Part shown: positions 45,476 through 56,035 of the stretch, in pieces
Numbering within the stretch: the stretch's first letter is position 1
Layout: each line of letters begins with the position of its first letter
DNA from: Paraspadella gotoi
Lineage: Eukaryota; Chaetognatha
Reading direction: 5' to 3'
DNA: 64,000 bases
NCBI GenBank assembly: GCA_051294375.1
Contig: CM119264.1
Location: 1,576,522 to 1,640,521, forward strand
Program-made: the position numbers and the translations under genes
Notes under the pieces: model-generated
What the model saw: only the letters and a program-made list of their open reading frames with translations
Told to the model about the DNA's origin: nothing
Databases searched by the model: none

Positions 45476-45499
45476 AATGATGCTCACCGAAAAATATGC

Positions 45500-45660
45500 G
45501 AGTTAAAATAGAAAAAGTAAAAATGAAAAGCTAAGTGCTAAAGAAAATAGTGGATAATGCTATTCGTTAAATAATATCAATAAAGTTAAGAAAATTCAAT
45601 AGTTTAAAATGAATTAATAGTTAGGAATATGTAGTTGTATTATAACTTAGTGGAGCATTT
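45500..45660. other. Unannotated AT-rich stretch
   Basis: Nothing recognised. Confidence 0.35.
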
Positions 45661-45671
45661 CGTTCGAGTTC

Positions 45672-45725
45672 AAAATGTTAGCGCAGCGGTAGAGAACTTA
45701 TAGAGAAGAAGCTCTGAAATCATAT
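45672..45725 (+). other. tRNA-like A-box segment
   Basis: TTAGCGCAGCGGTAGAG at 45678-45694 resembles a tRNA D-arm/A-box. No B-box or acceptor pairing was found downstream, so at best this is a decayed tRNA-derived repeat. Confidence 0.25.
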
Positions 45726-45860
45726 TAAACCCTAACAGTAAACAGTCTGGGTAATCCCAAACAGTGTAGGTTCGTCATTCCAAAACTGTTCTAGTCCGCT
45801 CCCAAATAGTCTAGGTTCCTCAATCCAAACAGTCTTAGCCCTCATCCCCCCAGAGTCTTG
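45725..45860. repeat. About 30-bp minisatellite (CCAAACAGTCTAGGTTC)
   Basis: Four to five imperfect units built on CAAACAGTCTAGGTTCCTC. Confidence 0.75.
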
Positions 45861-45944
45861 ACCCGGATGAAAGGGTCGCGAAATGGGATTCTTCGATCAG
45901 GACGACTTGTGGGCCGAGGAGGCGAAGAAGCGGAGGACATCCGG

Positions 45945-46300
45945 TGGAGAAAGGAGGAAAGGAAAGGAAGATAGGAGGAAAGAAGAAAGGTGAGGAAGAG
46001 AGGAATGGAAGGGGAGGATAGAGAAAGGAAGGAGAAAAGGAAGGGAGATAGGGAGCGAAATGAAGGAGAAAAGGAAGGGAGGAAAGAAGGAAGGTGAAAA
46101 AAAGAGGTAACTGAAAAAAACTTAAGAAGATAGGGAATGAAATAAATGGAGAAAGAATAAAAGAAGGAAAACTGAAATTTCAGGAAATAATAAAAGAAAA
46201 GAGGATAGAGGAAAGAGAGAGGAGAGAGAGGAGAGAGAGACGAGAGAGAGAAAGAAGAGAAAGGAGATAAGAAAGAGAGAGAGAGAGAGAGGGAGAGGAT
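45945..46300. repeat. Polypurine tract
   Basis: GGAAAGGAAGG and GAGAGAGA blocks over about 350 bases. Confidence 0.85.
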
Positions 46301-46912
46301 GCAACATCACTTTTTTGGCACTGTTTTCTCGATCGACAACCGTAAAAATGAATCCCTAAAAAGTGATTATCAGATTTTTTGGTACTTTTTCCCTTATGGG
46401 GTTTTTTTGTTGTATTAACACAAATAAAATAAATCATAAATCCTTAGCCAATCACCTCACCACTCACCACTCACCACTCACCAACCCGATGGAAAACGAA
46501 TCCTTTTCTTCAACGATCTGTTTGGTCGTTGTTGTCGTCGTTGTCAGTCGTTGTTACCATTTCGCTTCAACTTCGTGATGCATAACCCACTCAGGGACAT
46601 CGAAAAAGCGATGACGACAACCGAGGAAGAGTGTGACGACGAACAGAGTGGATTGTTGAATACAGGGGGATTCGACTAACAGGAGTGGCGTTAAAAAAAT
46701 AAGTCAGGACGGACAACGAGCTGCACCGAGTGCTTGAGAAGATTGAAATGAGTGCCGAAACGTGAATTATTGAGTGTGGACTGACTGGATGGAGTGAGAA
46801 CCCCTCGTGTGACGAAACGTAGTGCGATTTATTTAGTTATCTTCACCGAACGTTTGATGTGATCTTGTGGCGATTATATTAAGACGCTTCACAATCGTCA
46901 TTTTTTCTGCCA

Positions 46913-47115
46913 ATCCATGGCTCAGAGAGGGAACGCACCATCCCAGCCGTTGTGTGTTCCACTGTCCTAATGGACTTCCCTCTGCGTGACAAGCGACACG
47001 CCCCAGGGTAACCGCTGGTTTAGGTTCACTGAGTGGTGGAAGCCCCCAAAAGCCAACAGTGAGATGGCCATCCCACATGGGGCATCCCAGGCAGCCAAGC
47101 TCTTGCTGCTATAAT
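46913..47115. repeat. Dispersed repeat family B, copy 1
   Basis: About 200 bases matching 57357-57548: CATGGCTCAGAGAGG, CACCATCCCAGCCGTTGTG, GAAGCCCCCAAAAGCCAAC, GAGATGGCCATCCCACATGG. Possibly a SINE or other short interspersed element. Pol III boxes are not convincing. Confidence 0.7.
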
Positions 47116-47249
47116 CTTTAAATTATTTGCTTCATTTCGAGTTTAGGTTATAAAGCAGAAATTTTTGGAAAAGTTTTAACTTTTTTCGCACGATGGATTT
47201 TCTCTCAAAAAAAAAATTTACCGCCTGAAGTCTCGTCAGTAAGGACTCG

Positions 47250-47345
47250 AGTAATTATTATTATCTACTACTATATACTACTACTACAATACTACTATTA
47301 CTACTAATACTTCTTCTACTACTTACTAAACTGACTACTAATTAC
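47250..47345. repeat. (ACT)n trinucleotide repeat
   Basis: Imperfect TACTACTATTACTAC repeats, about 80 bases. Confidence 0.8.
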
Positions 47346-47699
47346 TTTGGGATTCATAGATCGAAACTAAATGTATGACAAGAAATGCAATAAATGACAA
47401 GTGAATCGCTCGACCGAAGAAAGAAATCAGTCGTCCCTGTTAAGTAAAATCGGGTCGAGCCTGTATTGAGTGGAAAAAAAAGCGGCGTGCGGGTGACAGC
47501 GACAACGTGAATGTTTCGACTGAGGGTTAGAAAATTGGGGGGGGAAGTGAAATGGTCATTCAGGACTGACTGGCTGACAAGGTAGACAGACGTTAAGCGT
47601 ATGTTGTGTAGTTTTTTAAATTTGACAACTTGGCAAGTGAGTAGCGGAAATATAAACTTGTGATACTTCGTAATTATTGCAAAATGACCCAAAATGTGA

Positions 47700-47875
47700 T
47701 TATATTTAAAACAGTGGCTGCGGCCCAATACATGTAAATCGCCAAAATGGCAAACTGAGAATGGCGGATAGATAATGGAAAATGGAGCTGGAAGATGGGA
47801 TTCATGGATAAAATGGCAAATGGAGGCATGGATAAATGGCAAAGTAGGCAGCTGGTCAAGTGGCCAGAAATGGGA
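47700..47875. repeat. Degenerate AAATGG(C/A)-rich minisatellite
   Basis: AAAATGGCAAA, GATAATGGAAAATGG, GATAAAATGGCAAATGGAGG and GATAAATGGCAAAG recur with period about 12-30. Confidence 0.5.
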
Positions 47876-47939
47876 ATCTTCACGTCGAGGACAGAATTGG
47901 GGGAGACTCAATTTCCTCTCACTCTTCATTCGAGTAGAC

Positions 47940-48215
47940 AAGCAGAGAGAGAGATGGGAGGAAGAGAGAGACGAGAGAGAGAGATGAGAGAAGAGAGAAG
48001 AGAGAGAGAGAGGAGAGAGAGAGAATTGTTCGAACAAAGGAGGAAATTTTGGCCGTGAGAAATGAGAATTTGGGTTGAAAAGGAAAGGCAAAAGAAAATA
48101 GAGAAAAGATAAGGAAAAAGAAAGAAGAAAGAAGGGAAAGGAATAAAGGAGTAGGAAAGGAAAGAAGATAACGGAATATAAAAGGAGATTAGAAAAAAAA
48201 AGAAGAGATAATTCT
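47940..48215. repeat. (GA)n tract and A-rich purine tract
   Basis: GA-rich 47940-48028 and A/G-rich 48060-48212 with AAGGAAAGAA words. Confidence 0.85.
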
Positions 48216-48234
48216 TGCCATTTCATTTACTGGC

Positions 48235-48365
48235 GCCATTTTAATCAATTCGTATCATTTACCCTTCCATTTAATTCACTGTGCTGTTTTAATCACTCTC
48301 CCATCTCACTCACTCTGCCTTCTCATTCACTCTTCCATTCTCATTCACTCCGCAATTTCATCTTG
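48235..48365. repeat. Degenerate TTCATTCACTCTTCC minisatellite
   Basis: CATTCACTC / CATTTACCC units recur every 16-24 bases six or more times. Confidence 0.65.
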
Positions 48366-49125
48366 ACTCTTCAGAGTGCCACGAGAGTTCGAGCACCGGA
48401 CGACTCGCCCCCCCCCCTTCCGTCCCCCTCCGCCCCCCTCCCCGAGTGATGTCAACGACGAAGAGTTTAGGTCGAGATGTCCTTGGAATCCAATTCTCCT
48501 CGAGTTTCCTTGGAAGGCGCTGTTCTCTGCCGTACCCTCTGGTCCCCTTGCTGTTACCCAGCTGGTGCCCTTTCCAGCCCTTGCTGTTCATCGGGTCTGT
48601 TTGTCTGCCGTTTCCATCCTGTTTCTCGTGCCGGTACCAGTGGTTCTCGCTGAGCACTGAGTCAATGGCGAATCCAAGAGGGACAAAGAGGAAATTATTG
48701 CCACTGTCGATGGATTTTCGTTTTCGTGTCGATTCTTTTCGTTGAATTGCTCCCAGTTATTCTCCTTGCATACCTTGGGCACATACCTTGGCACATACCT
48801 TTGGCACTTATCTTATATCTCAATCTCTTTGCCCTGTTTCCTTGGACTTATACCCCATCTTACTCCCCCCCCAATTTGTCTGCCCCGCTTAACTTCCCCC
48901 CCCACCTGAAATTTTTCTCGATAGGAGAAACAAATTCGAAACTGGAATCATAATCCGTGAAAGATTATCACGAGTCACGCGCAGTCGCGCTATTCTCACA
49001 TCTCCCGGCGATTAAATCGGGTGACACTTTTATCCAATCGATTCTTAGCTTCGCGCAAAATTCTTGACTTGACCATGATACGGTTCTCTATTATGCTTGA
49101 CTTAAAACGAACTAATAAACTTAGA
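48366..49125. other. Unannotated stretch with C-rich runs
   Basis: C-rich runs occur at 48409-48443 and 48866-48904. GGCACATACCTT repeats near 48779. Open frames up to 99 codons at 48358-48660 exist on both strands but none shows recognised motifs, so no gene is called. Confidence 0.4.
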
Positions 49126-49127
49126 CT

Positions 49128-49222
49128 GTGCAGAAAGTCTTTGATTGAAAGCTTACAGGTCATGCCTTGCCATAGCCCGGCCAAATCTCATGGGCAGATG
49201 CTTATTTCTCATTTAATGTAAA
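49128..49222 (+). repeat. Dispersed repeat family C, copy 1
   Basis: AGTCTTTGATTGAAAGCTT at 49136, then CAGGTCATG, and GCTTATTTCTCATTTAATG about 50 bases later, matches 55868 onward and 57672 onward. It abuts the tRNA-Leu half at 49225. Confidence 0.65.
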
Positions 49223-49224
49223 AG

Positions 49225-49262
49225 AGTCTCTTCGGAGGCGTGGGTTCGATCCCACCGCTGCA
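49225..49262 (+). tRNA. tRNA-Leu 3' half (fragment)
   Basis: AGTCTCTTCGGAGGCGTGGG followed by TTCGATCCCACCGCTGCA reproduces the variable arm, T-arm (stem GTGGG/CCCAC, loop TTCGATC) and 3' acceptor side of an animal tRNA-Leu(AAG)-type gene. The D-arm, anticodon arm and 5' acceptor strand are absent, so it is not a functional gene. It sits exactly at the inner edge of an LTR-like sequence, where a primer-binding site would be. Confidence 0.75.
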
Positions 49263-49265
49263 GCA

Positions 49266-49600
49266 CATTTAAGTAAACAGGACAGGGATTTCTATATTGA
49301 AACCAAAGTGGAATTTATTCTCAGAAATAGACATGAAGACGTGTCAATTTTCAGACAGAGTGAATCAAAGCAGAAACAGAGGCTATTTATTAAGGTAAGT
49401 GACGAAGCCAGATTCCTCTTCCGGACAGAATCCTCTCTTCCTCCTTCTGGAACCTTCTTTCCTCTTTCGGAAACTATGTTCCTTTTCTGATTTGGCTTCC
49501 AAAATCCCGTTCGAAATCATTCCAGATTCTTCTCCTCTTCCGGAATCTTTCTTGAATCCGTTTCCTCTGGTTTCCGGGTTCTGTCCTCTGTGATTTGCTT
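49266..49600 (-). repeat. Second LTR related to the 18.6-kb LTR
   Basis: From AAGTAAACAGGACAGGGATT onward the plus strand aligns with 18572 onward: CAGGGATTTC, GAAACCAAAGTGGAATTTAT, CAGACAGAGTGAATCAA, then a TATTTATTAAG at the TATA position. On the minus strand AATAAATTCCACTTTGG carries the polyadenylation signal. The outer end is uncertain. 49410-49585 is CTTCCGGAATC-rich and differs from the other LTR. No internal retroelement sequence follows, so it is a solo or truncated LTR. Confidence 0.6.
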
Positions 49601-49954
49601 AAACGAATGAATAATTTTGTATATCGGTTTACAATTCATTTAAGACTTCGTCGTTTCGACTTTCCCTCCGATCGATCGGGTAAAAATATCACCGTTCGAC
49701 TTTGACGACTCTGGGAAGCTCAAAGCGACAGCCGCTACCGCCCCATCAGCGCAGCAGCAGCTGCATCGACCCCGACGACGCTTCTTTTATGGACGCTCAT
49801 ATCGCTCTTTTTAACCCTTCGACTCGCAAGCCGAGCGACCTCGTCTTTTTGGGTTTCGTTTCGTTAGTTTGTATGTTGGTTATTCTTTCACTTCGATTCG
49901 TTGGATTCGATCAATTAGTTTAATTCTTAAGTTTCGTACTGTTATTTTGTACTT

Positions 49955-50055
49955 TGTTGGTTCGTTCGTTACGTTCGTTCGTTTCGTTGGTCGTTCGTTC
50001 GTTCGTTTCGTCGTTCGTTCGTCGGTTCGTTCGTTCGTTCGTTCGTTCACTTGGT
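49955..50055. repeat. (GTTC)n repeat
   Basis: TTCGTTCGTTCG with GTTTCG and GGTCG interruptions, about 95 bases. Confidence 0.85.
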
Positions 50056-50144
50056 TCGGTGTCTTCTCAACACATTTTTTCCTCTCGCGTCGATGACTGA
50101 GAAACATTTTTTCGGTCGACGTTTGCCTTGGGGAATCAGGGGTG

Positions 50145-50329
50145 GGGTTGAGAGGAGAGAGAGAGAGAGAGAGTAGAGAGGAGAAGAGAACGAAAGGAAA
50201 AGAGAGGAAGTAGAAAGAAGAGACTGAGAGAAGGGTGGGGACAGAGGATGAGAGTACGGAGAACAGACAGACGGAGACGGAGAGCAAGAGAAAGAGAGAG
50301 AGAGAGAAGAACAGAGAGAGCGAGAAGAG

Positions 50330-50367
<38 letters not shown>

Positions 50368-50512
50368 TTTGTCGTTATATGTTGAGTTTGATTACAAACG
50401 AGACTTTGTCTTTTCGCTCTCTCTCTCCTCTCTTCTCTCTCTCTTCCCTCTCATCTCATTCCTCTCTCTCTCTTCTCTCTCTCTCCTCCTCTCTCTCTCT
50501 CTTTCCTCAACC
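50145..50512. repeat. (GA)n tract followed by (CT)n tract
   Basis: GA-rich 50148-50366 and CT-rich 50418-50510 on the same strand, about 50 bases apart, can pair as a long imperfect hairpin. Confidence 0.85.
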
Positions 50513-50639
50513 ACCGTCGTCACGGATGCCCGGACCATTTGTCCCTTTCTCTCCGGTTCCATTTGTCGCCCTGACCTTTGACCTCTGTACCAGTTTAACT
50601 TCGCCCTGACCTCACCTTTTCCTCACCTAAGCACAGATC

Positions 50640-51040
50640 GTCGCATCCAAAAAAATCTCCTTTTTCAATTTTTATTTCGCTTTTTTTTAATAATTTAGTT
50701 TCCCCCACCGATGTGGATTCAATCGAATTAATATTGTTATATTATTATATTATATTTATTATGTTGATTTAATTAAGATTTGAAAGATTGCAGGCCTTGC
50801 TTTGGTCATTGATCTTGGTAAGATATGGAGGCTAAACCAACCAAGTCAGGCTTGACCAATCAGCTGATGAACGTTAAAAATGATATTTCGACGACTTCTG
50901 TCTACTTTCCCTTTGTTTTTTTTTTTCTCTCGCCAAATCCAAGATGGCGCCTCTGCCACGCCACTTTGCTAGATCCTTTTCTTCTTCCTCGTCGTACGCA
51001 AAACGCCTGGGTCTCGTCGTGTATTCATAGTTTTCAACGA
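50640..51040. other. Unannotated stretch
   Basis: No gene recognised. AT-rich at 50640-50780, with an ATTATATTATATTTATTAT segment. Confidence 0.35.
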
Positions 51041-51044
51041 TCAC

Positions 51045-51512
51045 CTCAATGAATTCTCATGAATCACCTCAGAATCACCCCTCAGAATAGCTCATGGAAT
51101 CATCTAATGAATCACCTCATGAATCATCTAATGAATCATCTCATGAATATCTAAAGAATCAGCTAATGGAATCACCTCAAGAATCATTCTAATGAATCAG
51201 CTTCATGAAGTCACCTCATGAATCATCATGAATCATCTCAAGATCAGCTCAAGAATCGTTTCTAATGAATCATCTCGATGAATCATCTAAGAATCATCTA
51301 ATGATCACCTCAAGAATCATCTATAATCAGCTCTATTGAATCATCCTCATGAATCATCTATTGAATCTCTCAAGAAATCAGTCATGAAACATCTAATGAA
51401 TCATTCATGAATCACCTCATAATCATCTAATTTATCAGGCCCGATGAACAACTTCATGAATATCTAAGGATCATCCTCATGATTAATATGAATCAGCTCA
51501 TGAAATCACGTC
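51045..51512. repeat. 12-bp satellite (ATGAATCATCTA)
   Basis: About 37 copies of ATGAATCATCTA/ATGAATCACCTC/ATGAATCAGCTC. Later units have frequent single-base gains and losses. Confidence 0.9.
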
Positions 51513-51689
51513 ATGAAATCTTCCCTTCTTTCACTTGATATATGAATTAAGATTCGCGTACAAAGTATCGTTTTGCATCGAATTTCTCCTCACGTCTTGA
51601 ATTAATATTATTTCTTCTTTTCGGTGCGAATTTATCTCTCTTCTTTGTTCTATTATTATGTATTCTCTTACCTCTCTTACTTCCTAAAA

Positions 51690-51835
51690 TTCTTCTCATT
51701 CTCCTCACTATCTCTCTCCTCGCCCATCTCTCTCTCCCAATCTGTCTTCCCCATCTCTCTCTCCCATCTCTCTCGCATCTCTCTCTCCCATATCTCTCTC
51801 CATCTCTCTCTCCCATCTCCTCTCTCTCCGATAAC
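51690..51835. repeat. CCATCTCTCTCTC repeat
   Basis: About eight units of CCCATCTCTCTCT with variable CT length. Confidence 0.85.
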
Positions 51836-52224
51836 TTCCGACCATTACGATTCCATCATCAATGTCTCTCCACCTTTGCTCAGGTTTTGGGCGGAGGACT
51901 CACTTTCGCCCACTTTTTTCTCCCTCACACTTACCTTCGGGATTTCCTTACCCAACTTTTAATATCCATTCACATCGCGAGGTGAAATCTCTCACCTCAC
52001 TTTTTCTCTCTCAAAATTTTCTGACAACTTTTCCCATCAAAACAAATCCGTGTGTCACGCATCACAAGACTTGAGTTTTCCTCAGTGAAAAAAAACGTGA
52101 TGATCATAGGACCTGAATTGCGCTTCACTCACTTTCCCTCTCCGCCGCACGTCGGCAATTAAATTTGGTTCTGGCAATCCATCTTGCTCGCGCCGACCCG
52201 CAGCCGCCGCTGCCGACGACGCAG

Positions 52225-52700
52225 GATGCCGCCGCTGCCCCTCCTCCTCCTCCTACCTCCTCCCCTCCCTCCTCCTCCGCCCGCCGTCTTCAGCCGGCTC
52301 CACCAACACGACGCAATCAATGTCTCGCAATTTCACCTTTTTCTTTCTTCTTCTTTCTTTCTTCTTCCTTTCTTTCTTTCTTTCCTTCTTTCCTTCTTTC
52401 TTCTGTTTTATTTTAGTTCTATCCCTCAAACTCGCTTAATTTCTTTCTTCTNNNNNNNNNNNNNNNNNNNNNNNNNCCTTTGATCTTCTTCTTCCTCTTC
52501 TTCTTTTTATTTCTTTTCTCTTCTTCTATTTCTTCTTCTTTTTATTTCTTTTCTCTTCTTATCTTTCTTCTTCTTCCTCCACCTTTTTTTAATCGCTCCC
52601 CAATTTCCTCTTCTTGCCTTTTCCTGTCTCCGACTTTCCTCTTTAATTTCCCTCCACCCTCCTTTCCTCTTTGCCATTTCCTCCTTCCCTCCCTCCNNNN
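52225..52700. repeat. Polypyrimidine tract (TTCTTTC, CTTCTTC, CTCC types)
   Basis: CCTCCTCCTCC-rich 52239-52285, then TTCTTTCTTC-type 52330-52580, then CTCC-type into the gap at 52697. A 25-N gap sits at 52452. Confidence 0.85.
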
Positions 52701-53228
52701 NNNNNNNNNNNNNNNNNNNNNNNNNNNNNNNNNNNNNNNNNNNNNNNNNNNNNNNNNNNNNNNNNNNNNNNNNNNNNNNNNNNNNNNNNNNNNNNNNNNN
52801 NNNNNNNNNNNNNNNNNNNNNNNNNNNNNNNNNNNNNNNNNNNNNNNNNNNNNNNNNNNNNNNNNNNNNNNNNNNNNNNNNNNNNNNNNNNNNNNNNNNN
52901 NNNNNNNNNNNNNNNNNNNNNNNNNNNNNNNNNNNNNNNNNNNNNNNNNNNNNNNNNNNNNNNNNNNNNNNNNNNNNNNNNNNNNNNNNNNNNNNNNNNC
53001 TCCCCCTTTGTCACCCTAGCCCCGAGGGATTCCCCTTTGGAACTCGCTTTAGCAAACAGAGCGACAACAGAAGAATTGAGGCGGAGAAGGAAAAAAANNN
53101 NNNNNNNNNNNNNNNNNNNNNNNNNNNNNNNNNNNNNNNNNNNNNNNNNNNNNNNNNNNNNNNNNNNNNNNNNNNNNNNNNNNNNNNNNNNNNNNNNNNN
53201 NNNNNNNNNNNNNNNNNNNNNNNNNNNN

Positions 53229-53252
53229 GAGAGAGAGAGAGAGAGAGAGATA
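53229..53252. repeat. (GA)n at gap edge
   Basis: GA units leave the gap that ends at 53228. Confidence 0.9.
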
Positions 53253-53374
53253 GAGCAAAGTTGTCAAAATAAAAATAAAAGGGGAAATAAGTTAAGTCGC
53301 TAACAGTGCAAAAGGCAAAAAAAGATTAGTTTGCCTGATATTTCGATATTTAATATATATTCATTTAAACAATA

Positions 53375-53475
53375 ATGGTCCTTCCAATGTGTTACGCCGC
53401 AGTGACTTTCTTTTCACGTGTATTTCCCAGCGATCACGTGACTTCATAACTGTGAAATATATTTGTTACTAACGT
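53375..53475 (+). repeat. Fragment homologous to the large inverted arms
   Basis: CCAATGTGTTACGCCGCAGT, TTCTTTTCACGTGTATTTCC and GCGATCACGTGACTT in order match 27161-27225 (CCAATGTTTTTGCGCC, TTCTTTTCATGTGTAG, GTGATCACATGATT) and, reversed, 20185-20255. A diverged dispersed copy of the same family. Confidence 0.7.
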
Positions 53476-53537
53476 CCTATGGTTCAACTACAAAAACCAA
53501 ATGTAGGCGCAATAGGTGAAGAACTTTGTGATTACTT

Positions 53538-53566
53538 ATCACTTATCACTTATCACTTATCACGTA
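53538..53566. repeat. (ATCACTT)n heptamer
   Basis: Four perfect ATCACTT units. Confidence 0.9.
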
Positions 53567-53574
53567 AGCGTAAT

Positions 53575-53687
53575 ATGATTAGATTGGTTATTTCGGTTTG
53601 GTAACAGATTAGGATTAAATATTAAGGGTCAAAATTAGGTTCAGGGATTAAGGAACATATTTTTGGCGCTTTTGGAAAAGAGAGCCC
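53575..53687. mobile_element. MITE-like element, half copy 3
   Basis: Ends TTTTGGAAAAGAGAGCCC, the reverse complement of the left terminus of the 39268 element (GGGCTCTCTTTTCC). The interior has ATTAAGG-type words. The opposite terminus was not found. Confidence 0.55.
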
Positions 53688-53789
53688 GAATTAACCACAC
53701 ATGAAAAGGACCACGCAACTTTACTTACGATGACATCTTTTAAATCCTCAAATGAAAATTGGCGATCGAAAAAAATGTTAAAATAATTT

Positions 53790-53985
53790 CTTGTCGAATG
53801 AAAAAAGGGAAGAAAGGAAAAAAGGAAAAAAAAGAAAAGAAAGGAATGAAAAGAAAAAAGAAGGAATGAATGAGTGAATAAAAAGAGAGAGAGAGGGCAA
53901 GAAACATAGAAAATCTCTGCCCATAAATTTCTGTGGGAATACATAGCCGAGGTCGGGTTTATTGAGACTACAAGTGAAAAAGATG

Positions 53986-54018
<33 letters not shown>

Positions 54019-54020
54019 TA
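53790..54020. repeat. Purine-rich tract with (AG)n
   Basis: AAAGGAAAAAAGG-type sequence at 53795-53875 and (GA)n at 53990-54018. Confidence 0.8.
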
Positions 54021-54059
54021 AAAGGAGGTTCGCTTTTCTTCTGCCAGTTTAACCCTGAC

Positions 54060-54525
54060 TTTGACCTTGGATCTGACCTCAAAGAAGAGAGAGGAAGTTC
54101 CCTGGTTCCACCGACTCCATCCCAACCCCAATTCCGTGGATCATCGAACCACTATTGAGGAGTTGTGGTTTCTAATTGTGGTTTCTAATTGTGGTCCGGC
54201 TAAGAAAAAAGTTTAAATACGTGATAATTCAATAATTATCTTTAAAAGCTTTTTTTTGAAAATGCAAGTGTGCGGCCACTTGAGCGAACAAGTGCCATGG
54301 GATTTAAGAGAGTTTTTTTGTTTTTTTAGCTAATTGTAGTTAGTGGAGCTCAAAGCTTTTATAATGTTTATGTTTATAAGTTTATATGTTTATAGGTTTT
54401 CGAGCAAATGGAGATTTGATAAGAATTAAGTGTTCACCAATGATCTCTCTGTCAGAAATGGGATGAGATAAAAGGAAGAAATAAAGATGGGATAAAGACA
54501 TTTGGATAAATGGACGAAGACAGTC
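54060..54525. other. Unannotated stretch
   Basis: TAATTGTGGTTTC is duplicated near 54160-54190 and GTTTATAGG/GTTTATAAG near 54365-54397. Otherwise nothing is recognised. Confidence 0.4.
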
Positions 54526-54534
54526 TAACGTAGA

Positions 54535-55225
54535 AATGATAAGCAGAAGGAGAAAGGAAGGAGAAAGAGGGAAAGATGGAGATAGGGAGGAGAAAGAGGG
54601 AATGATGGAGAGAGGGAGGAGAAAGAAGGAAAGATGTAGAGAGGGAGAAGAAATAGGGGAAGATGGAGAGAGGGAGGAGAAAGAGGGAGAGAGGGAGGAG
54701 AAAGAGGGAAAGATAGAGAGAGGGAGGAACAAGAGGGAAAGAAGGAGAGAGAGAGGAGAAAAAAGGAAAGATGGAGAGAGGGAGGAGGATGAGGATGAGG
54801 AGGGGGAGTGGAAGAGGAGAAGAAAAATAGAGGAAGTGATGGAGAAAGACGGAGTGGGGAGGAAGAGCGAGAGGAAGAGAAAGAAGAGAAGGAGGAAGAA
54901 AATGAGGTAGAAGATGAAGAGATAGAGGCAGAGGAGGAAGTGAGAGAGGAAGAGGAAGATGAAGAAGAGGATTAAGAGAGAGAGGAAAATAAAAAAGAGA
55001 GGAAGAGGGAGAGGAAGAACAGGAGGAAGAAAGAGAGGAAGAAAGGGACAAAGAAAAGCAGGTAGAAGATAAATAGTGAGAGGAAGAGGAGGAGGAAGAG
55101 GAGGAGGAAAAAGAGAAGAAGAAGAGGAGAAAAAGGGGAAGAAGAAGAGAAAGAGAGGAAGAGGAAAAGAGAGAAGAGAAGGAGGAAAAAGAGAGGAAGA
55201 AGAGGAGGAAAAGAAGAAGACCCAA
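54535..55225. repeat. Polypurine minisatellite (AGATGGAGAGAGGGAGGAGA)
   Basis: About nine units of 27-36 bases with GGAGAGAGGGAGGAGAAAGA at 54550-54790, then less regular GAGGAAGAGG to 55220. Both strands give long low-complexity frames (up to 289 codons), which are artefacts. Confidence 0.9.
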
Positions 55226-55254
55226 ATTCTTTTCTCATCGAAATTTTTCATGTC

Positions 55255-55800
55255 TTCACACGAACGACGGACGAAGCGACGGCGAAGGCGGTGAACTCTG
55301 TGAAACGGGAGACTCTGTGAGGCTGTGAGTTCACAGACGGGATGTCGGGATAGTGATAGTGGGAGTGATGGGGCTGGAGGAGAGGGGGGAACTGATGGGG
55401 TGAGGGAGGGATGTGGTACGCTTTCGATGAGGATTGTACGAGAGGCCCTTATTTCAGTCCGGAGAAAAAAGCCTGCTGTAGTAGGATGGCTGCTGCTGGA
55501 GGCTGATGTAGAGAGGACGATTGATGTTGTTGGAGATTGAGATGCGCGATGGAGCGAGGAGGTTATATTGAGTTCAGAGAAAAATCGACGTAAACAGAGA
55601 AAAACGATGAAAACAAAAAAGGAGCAATTTTCATGTAAATAGAAGGAGGAAGAATAAAAAGAAAAGAAAAGAGAAAATTAAAAATTTTTTGAACTTTTTG
55701 ACATTTAAAGAATTGAGACAAACATGCTGGGCGGAGCACAATATAGTATTCCCCGATCTAATATTTAAGGGAGTGGTCTTTTTATACAATTGAAATATTC
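55255..55800. other. Unannotated stretch
   Basis: GTGAAACGGGAGACTCTGTG-like duplicated words lie near 55300. No gene recognised. Confidence 0.35.
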
Positions 55801-55861
55801 TTTGAAATATTATACCACTTCATTGATAGGGAAGCCAGGTACTCTGGAAATGAATTAACGA

Positions 55862-56035
55862 TATTGTGAGAAAGTCTTGATTGAAAGCTTGCAGGGACCT
55901 GTTATGTCATTATCTCTTAAGAGTAAAACCAGCAAAGCCTGTCTAAAGTCAGGAGCAAGAGAGCTTATTTATTAAATGAATGGATAATTTTTATTATATT
56001 GGTTGTACCAAGTTCATATATTTTGGCACTATTTT
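55862..56035 (+). repeat. Dispersed repeat family C, copy 2
   Basis: AGTCTTGATTGAAAGCTTGC, CAGGGACCTGTTATG, GCTTATTTATTAAATGAATG and ATTGGTTGTACCAAGTTCAT in order. The last two also occur at about 2004-2047, a possible further fragment. Confidence 0.7.

Noticed and set aside
44636-45487. Open frame of 283 codons with repeating FPNLLSL on the minus strand
   Set aside because: It follows the 21-22-bp minisatellite; the opposite strand is also open (219 codons). Composition artefact.
45672-45725. tRNA gene from GCGCAGCGGTAGAG
   Set aside because: No T-arm/B-box at the proper distance and no acceptor stem.
47354-48226. Open frame of 290 codons on the minus strand
   Set aside because: Its first third is translated purine tract and the remainder shows no domain or conserved pattern I can recognise. 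Without transcript or homology evidence it is not called, although it is the longest frame with some ordinary-complexity sequence.
48358-48660. Overlapping frames of 94-99 codons on both strands
   Set aside because: Both strands are open over the same C-rich segment, which is typical of chance in biased sequence. No motif.
54382-55251. Open frame of 289 codons on the minus strand
   Set aside because: It is a Ser/Phe/Leu/Pro-only translation of a polypurine minisatellite, and other frames are equally open. No protein evidence.
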